Assembly (NCBI GenBank): GCA_965153355.1
Contig: OZ231127.1
Location: 75,516,001-75,580,000, forward strand
Source: Flaccisagitta enflata
Lineage: Eukaryota > Chaetognatha > Sagittoidea > Aphragmophora
Reading direction: 5' to 3'
Length of the DNA stretch: 64,000 bases
Shown here: piece after piece, positions 21,059-30,075 of the stretch
Layout: each line of letters opens with the position of its first letter
Numbering within the stretch: position 1 is the first letter of the stretch
Made by a program: the position numbers and the translations under genes
The notes under the pieces: model-generated
The model's database searches: none
Told to the model about the DNA's origin: nothing
Seen by the model: the letters and a program-made list of their open reading frames with translations, nothing else

Positions 21059-22200
21059 CCACTTCCGTCGTGCCGACGTAAAAGCCATAGCGAATAAGAT
21101 CGTAGACGTTGTAGGGATATTTGGGCCGGATTACTTCAGCATGCTTTCTGACGGTGAAAGATGTGACGAATGAGCTGGATTGGCTGCCGAAGACGTGTGA
21201 TAGAAACAGATTCAAAATTGCTTCTCGAAGAGTGCGATCTTTGAACCAAAAGAATCTGAATAAATCAGCGTCGTCAGGATGGACGCGGATTTGGTGGAAA
21301 AACGCCTTTATGTCACACATAAAGGCGATTTTCCACTGACGAAAACGCATGAGGATGTCCATCAGGCTATTCATCAAATTTGGGCCTCCGACGAGCAAAT
21401 CATTGAGTGAGATCCCGTCGGTCGCCGCACGCGCATCGTGACATACGCGCGTTTTTCCGCGCAATTCGACGATATGAAGCGGCAAATACCAGCGCGGCTT
21501 CTCAATGCCGTCGTCGTCGTCGACGTTGTCAATCTCAATCGCCACTCCCGTCTCGTAAAACTTCTCGATTTCACGGAAGACTCTTTCTTTGAAGGCTGGA
21601 TCACGCTTGAAGCGAAAACGTTGGTTGCCGAGTCGCTTCATCGCAGTCGGTCGTGATTTCACTCTTCTCAGAATCTCCATGATTTTTTCATGATGAAATT
21701 TCCATGTGACGGGAGCAAAGTACTTTTTCACAATTGGGCAAAAATATATTTTTTCCTCTAACGTTTTGCACGCTCTGACATTTTCGAGGGAATCACCCAT
21801 CTCCTCTTGCGAGACGATTGATGATGCAAAGTCATGGTAGAAGATGCGGTCGATGTTGCTGTTGAGGACGCGATTGTCGAGGATGCGATCGATATTATCG
21901 TTTAGGACGCGGTCATCCGTCGCGATAGCGTTGATCGACGCAACATCTCGTCCTCTTTTGCCCGTTTTTCCACATACAGTCCAACCGAATAGACATCTAA
22001 AGCAAGTCAAAGATCCTGAAGGCCCTCGACGGATTTCTTGAGCGACGGCGGCATCCGCATGCGCCGCTCCGATGATCATCATCACACCGCCTTCAGCTTC
22101 TGGAAATTTTACGCCTTCGATGTGAGGTTGGTCAGATAGGTCGCGGAGAAAAGGAGGAATATCGCGTTCACTCGTTAACAAATCACCCACCAATGCTGCT
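21024..22200 (-). pseudogene. BEL-1 pol, first part: peptidase A17-like linker and RT palm/fingers
   Basis: The meaningful frame begins near 22200 (SAALVGDLLTSERDIPP). It contains the conserved BEL/Pao stretch CLFGWTVCG, then the RT fingers/palm: LPLHIVELRGKTRVCHDARA, LNDLLVGGPNL and IAFMCDIKAFFHQIRVHPDD, where D in CDIKAFFHQI is the first catalytic aspartate. The frame is lost exactly at the second catalytic motif: after FYV the reading passes out of register near 21058-21070, and the continuation is in the next feature's frame. The element is therefore probably unable to make active RT unless the indel is a sequencing error. Confidence 0.75.
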
Positions 22201-22494
22201 GATGTCGACGACGTATTCCTCGTCGACCGATTGCATGGTGAATGATGCGATGAAACGATCCTCAACAACATGACTTCCCACAGTAATCACCGCCATTTGC
22301 ACTGTTTTTGTTGGAATCAGAAGACTGCGAATGACATTGGTACTGATCACGTCGCGATCAGCGCCTGAGTCGATCATAGCGTAAATCGTCCTCTGCGCAC
22401 CCGAAGAATTGTTTATAATAGTCACTGGAACACGGACGGACAACGCCGCCGAATGAAGAGACGGACCGCGATTGCTGCTGCTGCCGCCAGTCAT
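22183..22494 (-). pseudogene. BEL-1 retroviral-type aspartic protease
   Basis: A 103-codon frame contains AMIDSGADRDVIS, the DSGA active-site motif of retroelement aspartic proteases, which mature the gag-pol polyprotein. Its ATG overlaps the gag stop (ATGA arrangement), a -1 relation to gag. The frame runs out at 22183, while the natural continuation is in another frame from about 22200, so a further break lies there. Confidence 0.7.
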
Positions 22495-23450
22495 GCCGTG
22501 GCGTTAGGATGATTTCCGTCGGATCGGCTGCCTCCGTCGTCGACGGAGCTGCTGGTGCTGCTGCAGCCGCATCCTCTGACTTTTTGAAGGGAGCCAGCGG
22601 TACTTATTTCCTGCTTATTTTCTCCTTTCTTCTCTTCCTTTTCTTCTTTTTTGTAGGTGCGCCCGTGGAGAATCGTTGCGTGCCGCTTCTTGCAGGTTTG
22701 GCAAGTTGGTCTGTTCACGCATCCTTTGGCGTTGTGCCCTGGCGCGAGGCAGTGGAAGCACAGACGACGAGACATGATCTTTTGAACTCTCGCGTCCACT
22801 TCCAACTCCAACAGCTGATGGCATTCTTCCGTTTGATGCATTCCACTGCAGACGTTGCAGCGGTCCGTCGACTGCGTCTTTTTCTTGCCGTTGGTCAAAG
22901 CATCTTCGTATGATGATGGCGCTTCTTTTTCTGTAGTTGCGACTGCTGCCACTGATGCTGTTTTGCAGCTTGCACCTTTATTGCGCTGAATCACCGCCCA
23001 TGTCTCGATCATATGGACCAAGTTGTCGAATGAGAAGAATTGTCCGTTTTGGGCTGCTTCATGTTGCTTTTCCCAGAATTTATCTGCAAGATGAGGGACC
23101 CTCTTGTTGAGGATCTCCTGCAGCAGCTCGTCACGATAGCATTGTTGCACCTCTCCACAGGTCCTCGCAATCTTCTTCGCCTTTTGCAACCTTGCAGACA
23201 AATTGAAATGCCTTGCATGGTCGGCCGACTGGATCTTCGCTTCGCGATTTATTTTAGGAACAGCCCGCAATGTTGCAGCGCCTTGCCATAAAGACGACGC
23301 CCATTTTGCGGGCGTCATTAATTTCTCTCTTGCTGTTGCTTCAGTTGCATCAATCGTCGCAGTTTCAATGATCTCTTTTGCCGGACCAGCAAACCACTTT
23401 GGCAATTCCAATAAAATGTCCATTTGCGTCAAGCCTTCATGTTTCTCAGC
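22491..23450 (-). pseudogene. BEL-1 gag C-terminal part with three zinc knuckles
   Basis: It has about 315 codons beginning (by content) with a DILLELPKWFAG block, continuous in sense with the end of the preceding gag frame. Cys/His motifs: CNVCSGMHQTEEC, CFHCLAPGHNAKGC and CQTCKKRHATILH, the typical BEL/Pao nucleocapsid series for RNA binding. It is followed by a Lys/Glu-rich linker and a Ser-rich tail ending at the protease overlap. No ATG starts this frame at a sensible place; it would be reached only by frameshift from the upstream gag frame near 23448. Confidence 0.75.
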
Positions 23451-26244
23451 ATCTTTAAACTTTCTTCCACATCATAAAGTCGGTGGATGAAAGCTCCTGC
23501 AGAGGCTTCTCGGGTCTTGCTCTCTCCAACGCTTTGAGGCCGACCTCCCTTGCTCGCATGAGATCGTTGTACGCCGCTCTTTCCAAAAACCTGTCCAGAG
23601 CCGGATTGTTGGGCATCTGAACGTGGACTTCCGGTTGACGGGCCACTTGATGATGCTCCACCTGATGATACGCTGGAGGTTGTTGGATCAATGCGTATTG
23701 ACCCCCGACTTTGACCGGAGATCTCTTCTTGGTGGTTTTTATGCTCCACCCAACTTCTTCTTGCTGATTCATCTGTTGTTGACGATCATCTTGATGGAAT
23801 CGGGGAGCATCAAAGTCTTGGCGGACGTACTGTCGCTGTTGTTGTTCTTCTTTACGTTGTCTTTCTTCTGCTTTCGCTGCGGCAAGGTCAAAGTCTCTCT
23901 GCTGAATCTGCATCTTCAAACTATCCACTTCTTGCTGCAAACGTTGATTCTGCTGGATGACTTCCGCTTGAGGCGTCGCTAGAGGCGCTTGCGCTACTTT
24001 TGGCGCCTTTGGCTGCAATCCACTCGTTGTCTTCTTTGGCGCGACTTTTCTTCTCTCCTTATCTTGCAGCTGTTGTGCCAACTTCGCGTCAGCGGCCTCT
24101 TGCATCTGCCTCCTGCGCATTGCTTCCGTTGCATCACCTCCGCTTCCGGCTGTGTTGAAGACCTTTTCCTCTTGACGGGGAAGACCAGTCTCCCTTCTAG
24201 CAGAACCAATCTGCTTCTCGAAGATCACTTCCGGCGCGGTAGGGAGAATCGTTGCTGCTGGGGTTTGATGATGCTGATCCTGATGCTGTTGCTGTTGTTG
24301 AAGCCGTTGCTGCTGCCACTGTTGATGTTGAAGCTGCTGTTGCTGGTCAGGACGCTGTTGCTGTTCATTCTGCTGCTGCAGTTGACGCTGACGTTGTCCT
24401 TGCTGCTGCTGCTGCTCCCACTGTTGCTGCTGCTGCATCGGCTGCTTGACGGACGTTTCCACTGACTGCACATGATGTTGCTGCGTGTTCGAATTGAACA
24501 ATCCCGGATTAAAATTTCTGAAGATAGATCGACGGTCTTTTGGCGGATGCTGCGGCTGCTGCTGTTCCAGCTCAGACAGTTGTCTAAGCTTCACATCACG
24601 CTGCTCTAAAGCCCCACCAATGCCGCCGTCGTTCAGGCTATTCCAGTGCTTTCGTTGCATTTCTGCCGCATTGTTGAATATTCCCGCTCTTCTATCTTCA
24701 TCTCGTTGCTGCTGCTGGCGAAAGTTGCACATTCTGTTGTATAATTCTTTGTCTTCTTGTGATGAGCTTCGCTGTTGGAATCCCAATGGCACCGCGATCG
24801 GCGCCTTTGGAGCTGTTGCTGCACCACCACCTTCACCTTCAGCCATCATGCGCAGACGTTGATCTGCAAGGCGTTGCTGTCTCTCTTCTTCTGTCTCCTC
24901 ACTAACGTTCATGCTTTCGACGGGATTATTATTTGAAGCTGGAGGATCCACCACCACCGCTGGGATCGCGGCGGAAGGTTGCTGTTGCTGCTGCTGTTGC
25001 TGTTGCCTATGTTCTCCTGCATCGTTTTGCTGCTGTTGTTGTTGGTGATGTTGTCGCAGCTCTTTGTTGCTGTTGCTGCTGTTGCTGCTGCTGTTGTGGT
25101 TGTGCAGGTTGCGCCGGCTGCAGGATCTGATGTTGTTGCTGATCTTGCTGACAAAATTGTTGAAGTTGCTGCAACTGCTGCCGCTGCAACAGCTCTTGCC
25201 GCTGCCGCGAGCCGTCGTTTGCTGCTGCTCCTGTGGTCGGGTGGAGCGACGTTGCTGTTGGAGTTGCTGCTGCTGCATCTGCAATTGACGCTGCTGCTGT
25301 TGCTCCTGCTGCTGCCGCTGCTCCTCCTCCCGTTGTTGCTGCTGCATATCGTCAATTAGCCGACGGCCTTGTCGCATTTCCTCCTCCAGCTGCCTACCCC
25401 ATCTGTCTCTCTCCGCACTCCTGTTGACGAAGCGTCGCCTCGCCCTCTCCTGCGGCGTCAATCCGTTGATGATCCCGCGGCCTCTTGCAAGAGCGTCGGC
25501 GTCGTCGAGATCCGCAAGCATGTCGTCAGCTTGCTCCATCGGAGATGCACGCGCAGGTTCAATTTCCGAGACCAAGTCTGACACCCATTGATTGACGGCG
25601 TCTCCTCTTTGGATCGGCGGCAGATTTAAAAATTGACCGCCAGTTGGAGATTGCGCATCATGTCGCCGGGCCGGAAGTGGTAGATATTCGGATCCGTCGG
25701 GGTTTGGCGAAGACGTTCGCATCCTTGGAGTCGGAGCGCCGGTAACATTGTCACGGGCGGCATGAGTATCAGTTGGGAGACTGTTCCATGAGAATTCGTT
25801 GACGGGTCTTTTGCGATTCCCAATGTCATTGTGCACTGCGTTGACGATGTCGGCGTTGGAAGGAAAACCCTCTGGATAGTTTTCACGATCAAAGAAACGC
25901 ATGGAGTCCCATTCGCGCCGGATTCGACGCAAAGAAGACGCCGCGAATCGAAGGGTCGCCGGGCATCGAGTCGAGCGCCATTTGCCTTGCATACGATATG
26001 AAGTCGAGACCATGTCCCGAAGGCCGGTCGAGCGCCATCTGATTCAGCAGGCGCGCCGGCTGGCCTGCCTTCCGTGCAAGTAAACGGCGCCGAAAAGGCG
26101 CCGGCATCCTTCCATTTCCGCAGTGATGTCGTTCCTCATTGCGCGCAAACGGTTCGACCTCGGACACTGATTCAAACCGAAGTGAGATACACGAGATGAC
26201 GTTGAAGCGGTCGAGACGGTGTCGTCGTTGCGCGCGGCTGCCAT
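23451..26244 (-). pseudogene. BEL-1 gag N-terminal part, Gln-rich, frame-broken
   Basis: The likely initiation is ATG at 26244 (MAAARNDDTVSTAS). Protein-like sequence then moves between frames at about 26050 and 25930 before entering a frame open from 26013 to 23455. This frame holds a long Gln-rich region (about 25380-24250, CAG/CAA repeats), within which a further stretch (about 25190-25010) is Gln-rich only in a neighbouring frame. It ends KKV-stop near 23455. Gag proteins package the RNA into particles; the polyglutamine tracts are unusual for a BEL/Pao gag. Confidence 0.65.
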
Positions 26245-26330
26245 TGTCCAATTTCGTTTTCGGAGGTCGAAGATGAAAAGAATCGAGTCGTTTTTAAATT
26301 GTTGAAATATAATTTACGCCCACGAGTTTC

Positions 26331-26919
26331 AACTGGCACTGTCTATGAGCGTCTATCTGACTGACGACTTGTGGTGAAAGAAAGTTGGCCGATTGGAAAA
26401 TAGGAAGGCGATCGTCTCGTTTATTCCATAAAAATTTCAACAACTGAAGAAATAAAATGAAAGGGAAAGTGGGCGTTAATTGTGATCAGCAAACGCAAAA
26501 GATAACATGAAATCGAGATAGGACACAATAAAGGACAGAAACAGCACATGACAACATGTTCATCTTCTTCAGAGCCCATGCCACCTGATAATACCTGCCC
26601 CTGCCCCGGCCCATCCCATTAAATTCATCCATATCATCCCTATAGTAAGCTGACCGGGCAAGCGATAAAACCATACTAAAATCCGGCGATAAAAATGCAA
26701 AAGGGCAAAAGACAAAAATAACAGACCGGAAAACAAGATAAAACAACGTTAATAAAAGCAGAAACACGTCTATAAAACTTACTTTTAGGCCCACTTTCGT
26801 TGGTTTCAACCCACAGTCTGTCGATGTCAAATTAACGTTAATTGTCCGTTCATTAGTTTATCTGCAAAAAGATGAGATTATTGAAATTAGTGAATTCCCA
26901 AGGGCGCATTCAAACGATC
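26331..26919 (-). repeat. 5' LTR of BEL-1
   Basis: This is a direct repeat of 14044-14642. A further 46 bp (26285-26330) separate it from the gag region; I could not assign a convincing tRNA primer-binding site. The right flank (from 26920) is AT-rich unique DNA, not the tRNA-like array found beyond the other LTR. Confidence 0.85.
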
Positions 26920-27110
26920 GACTTGTAATTCAATGTTCCTGTATTGTTCTGTTTTTTAGTCCCTGATGTTATTTTAAGGTCCCCTTGGGGCCCAAGTCCC
27001 ATTAACCTATCTGCTCATCACCTCCCTTAGTGACTGATAAGACAGTACCAATAAAGGCGGCTAATGCTGAAAAAAGTTGTAAATTCTGGGAGAAAAGGAA
27101 AGAGAGAGAG

Positions 27111-27112
27111 GG

Positions 27113-27199
<87 letters not shown>

Positions 27200-27207
27200 G
27201 AGAGACA
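27111..27207. repeat. (GA)n microsatellite
   Basis: This is a GA run with few interruptions, preceding the 16 bp satellite. Open frames over it on both strands are artefacts. Confidence 0.95.
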
Positions 27208-27229
27208 GACAAACAGACAGTCGGAACCA

Positions 27230-28667
27230 CCAAAATTCGGAATGACCAAAAGTAGGAACCACCAAAAGTCAGAACCACCAAAAGTCAGAACCACCAACAG
27301 TCTGAACCGCCAAAAAATGGAATCATCAAACCACCAAAACATAACCACCAAAAGTTGGAACCAACAAAAGTTGGAACCATCAAAAGTTGGAACAACAAAA
27401 AGTCGGAACCACAAAAAGTCAGAACAACCAAAAGTCGGAACCACCAAAAGTTGGAACCACCGAAAGTCGGAACTACCAAAAGTCGGATCAGCCAAAAGTT
27501 GGAACCACGAAGGCACCAAAAGTTGGAACCATCAAAAGTCAGAACCACCAAAAGTCCAAACGACAAAAAGTCAGAACCACTAAAAATACAAACCACCAAA
27601 AGTTAGAACCATCAAAAGTCGGGACCACCAAAAGTTGGAACCACCAAAAGTTGGAACCACCAAAAGTCTGGACCCCTAAAAGTCTGAACCACCAAAGGTT
27701 AGAACCGCCAAAAGTTAGAACCACCAAAAGTCGGAACCACCAAAAGTTGGAACCACCAAAAGTTCTAACCATCAAAAGTTGAAACAACCAAAAGTCAGAG
27801 CCGCCAAAAGTCGGAACCACCAAAAGTCGGAACCACCACAAGTCAGAACCACCAAAAGTTGGAACCAACACAAGTCAGAACCACCAAAAGTCAGAACCAC
27901 CAAAAATACAAACCTGTAAAAGTTGGAACCACCAAAAGTTGGAACCCCCAAAAGTTGGAACCACCAAAAGTCAGAACCACCAAAAGTCAAAACCACCAAA
28001 GGTCCGAACCCTCAAAAGTTGGAACCACCAAAAGTTGGAACCCCTAAAAGTCTGAACGACCAAAAGTTGGAGCCCTCCAAAAGTCGGAACCACTAAAAGT
28101 CAGAACCACCAACAGTTGAAACCATCAAAGTTGGAACCACCAAAATTGGAGCTACGAAAAGTCGGAACCACCAAAAGTCGGAACCACATAAAATTGGAAG
28201 CATTAAAAGTCAGAACCACCAAATGTCCCAGCCACCAAACATCGGAACCTCCAAAAGTTTGAATGACCAAAAGTTGAAATGACCAAAAGTTGGAACGACC
28301 AAAAGTCGGAACAACCAAAAGTCAGAACCACCAAAAGTTGGAACCACCAAAAGTTGGAACCATTAAAAGTCAGAACCACCAAATGTTGAAACCACCAAAA
28401 GTTGGAACTACCAAAAGTTGGAACCACCAATAATATGAACCCCAAAAAATTGGAACCACTAAAAGTTGGAACCACCAAAAGTCACAACCACCAAAAGTCA
28501 GAACCACCAAAAGTCGGAACCACCAAAAGTTGGAACCACCAAAAGTTAAAACCCCTAAAAGTCTGAACCAGCAAAAGTTGCAACCACCAAAAGTTGGAAT
28601 CATCAAGAGTTGGAACCACTAAAAGTTGGAACCACCAAAAGTTGGAACCCCAAAAGTTGGAACCATC
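27230..28667. repeat. 16 bp satellite GAACCACCAAAAGTCG
   Basis: About 90 tandem copies of a 16 bp unit, GAACCACCAAAAGT(C/T)(G/A)G-type, with point variants, span 1.44 kb. All three plus frames and minus frames are largely open because the unit lacks stop codons, giving 16-residue peptide repeats; nothing else suggests translation. The right edge is interrupted by the 5' LTR of BEL-2. Confidence 0.95.
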
Positions 28668-29358
28668 TATAAAAAACGCGATTAGCAATTTAAAGAAAAG
28701 AAACTGTATCTTTGTAAAAGCACTTTTGATAATTCATACTGTATTAAGAATTTGTCCTTCGTAAGTTTTCTCAACGTATTCTTTCTCCCGTTTAAAAGTC
28801 AAATTCCTTTCTGACTGGTCAATTCTTATTTTCTCCTTTTCGTAAGAATCACGTTGCCTTCTCAGTTTGGCGGCCTTCGTCTTTAATTCAGTCTTTATTC
28901 CAATGCCGCCTAAGAATAAATGTTGCCACAAAAATGTAATCTTTCTTTATAATAACTTTTCTTTTCTATTATGTTTTCTTGTTTAATTGAAATTTAGAAT
29001 GATTCACTTACATTAAATCCTTTGTAAAGAAAAGAACTCTGGACTTTTAATTTCTCCCTTTCGTGGAAAAAAGGGAAATTGAATCTCACAATTGGCGTAT
29101 AAATTGTGAAACAAAGACGCTTAATTCTGCAGTTTGGTTATAAATTTTACAGATAGATACTTAAAGAGATAAGATGCAGAATCTCATTCCATTTCACAAT
29201 CACAATTCCCATTGCTCCGTTGAAATTGATAACCTCAGCAAAATAAAAGGAGTGAAACTGATTTAAATCCTCGAAACTCAAATATCTTCAATTGGCTTTA
29301 TCTTCTATTATTTTGTCATCCTTTCAACAGCAGGTTCATTATAACCAACCCCTCCATT
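28668..29358 (+). repeat. 5' LTR of BEL-2
   Basis: It starts TATAAAAAACGCGATTAGCA and ends near ACCAACCCCTCCATT, shared with 35781-36577. Within it a minus-strand open frame is conserved in all three LTRs of the family (see separate entry). TGGCGTCAC follows a few bases after the end and is a possible primer-binding site. Confidence 0.85.
28734..28931 (-). other. Antisense ORF within the LTR, conserved in three LTRs
   Basis: It reads on the minus strand through a Lys/Arg/Glu-rich sequence (GIKTELKTKAAKLRRQRDSY, then EKEKIRIDQSERNL) to a stop after ILNTV. The homologous frames at 35847-36035 and 54662-54895 remain open; differences seen are L/I, R/K, I/L/M and Y/D. It has basic, helix-prone, coiled-coil-like character. 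No expression evidence; no family recognised. Confidence 0.35.
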
Positions 29359-30075
29359 CATTTTATGGCGTCACTTCATTTGATCTTCCAACTTTTCATT
29401 CAATTTCAAGCAGGAGAAAATTGGATGTGAAAAATAGTCAGGCGTACTATTGTGATCACATAGGAACATAGTCAGGCGAACTATAGTGGTCATATTGGAA
29501 CAAGTGCACTTTACGAGTCACTTGCAGGAGAACGAGAACCATAGGTGTGCTTTACGAGCCACTTGGAAAAAAGAAAAAGTACTTTGCAAGTATCCAAGGA
29601 GACGGGAAGTGTGCTTCACAAGCCACAATTTGGAAGTGGTGAATTTGGAAGTGGTGAATTGGGAAGTGGTGAATTTGGAAGTGGTGAATTTGGAAGTGGT
29701 GATATAGGAAGTGGTGAATTTGACCAATTAGGAATCTCACAGGTGTTGAGATTGACCAGTTTGAAAATCCCTGGGGGAATCTGGTTTGTAAATTGAGTCA
29801 ATTGTATTGACCAGTTTTATCTCACAAGGGTTGAGATAAAGTAATAAGCCAGGCGGGCTTAATTGGAAAGAAGGTCTTAAAGAATTGACCTATTTATATC
29901 TCATAGGAGTTGAGATAAAAACAAGCCAGGAGGGCTTAATTGGAAGAAGGGTCTAAAGACCGATTTACATCTCACAAGGGTTGAGATTTATCAAAATAAT
30001 CCAAAGTTGGATTTTTGATAGTGGAAGTTGATCTCAAAATTGTTTTAGCCATGGTTAACAGTAACTAGCGGTTAC
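29359..30075 (+). promoter_or_regulatory. BEL-2 leader with repeated motifs
   Basis: This 717 bp leader between the 5' LTR and gag contains: a duplicated block (ACATAGTCAGGCG at 29467 and a near copy at 29436), two CTTTACGAG(T/C)CACTTG blocks near 29509 and 29549, six copies of a 15 bp GAATTTGGAAGTGGT repeat (29629-29720), and three spaced TCTCA(C/T)A(A/G)GGGTTGAGAT motifs (29820, 29908, 29971) separated by AAGCCAGG(C/A)GGGCTTAATT. TCTCA...TGAGA can form a short hairpin. It may hold packaging or translation signals; this is inference. Confidence 0.6.

Larger units (their letters stand above)
14044..26919 (-). mobile_element. BEL/Pao-class LTR retrotransposon BEL-1, 12.9 kb, frame-broken
   Basis: Two direct repeats of 599 and 589 bp (14044-14642; 26331-26919) flank an internal region coding on the minus strand for gag, aspartic protease, reverse transcriptase, RNase H and integrase, in that order, the BEL/Pao layout. 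After pol comes about 3.8 kb with further ORFs before the 3' LTR, unusual length for this class. The interior is GC-richer than its surroundings, with many CGTCGACG words. The coding frame changes at least six times. The left LTR abuts the tRNA-like array mid-unit; no target duplication was found. Confidence 0.85.

Noticed and set aside
22509-22913. 134-codon plus ORF and similar plus frames across 16-26 kb
   Set aside because: They lie opposite clear minus-strand gag-pol domains of BEL-1 and show only low-complexity or hydrophobic shadow sequence.
27061-28688. Many overlapping 60-150 codon ORFs
   Set aside because: The 16 bp satellite has few stops in any frame; no start or splice context supports translation.
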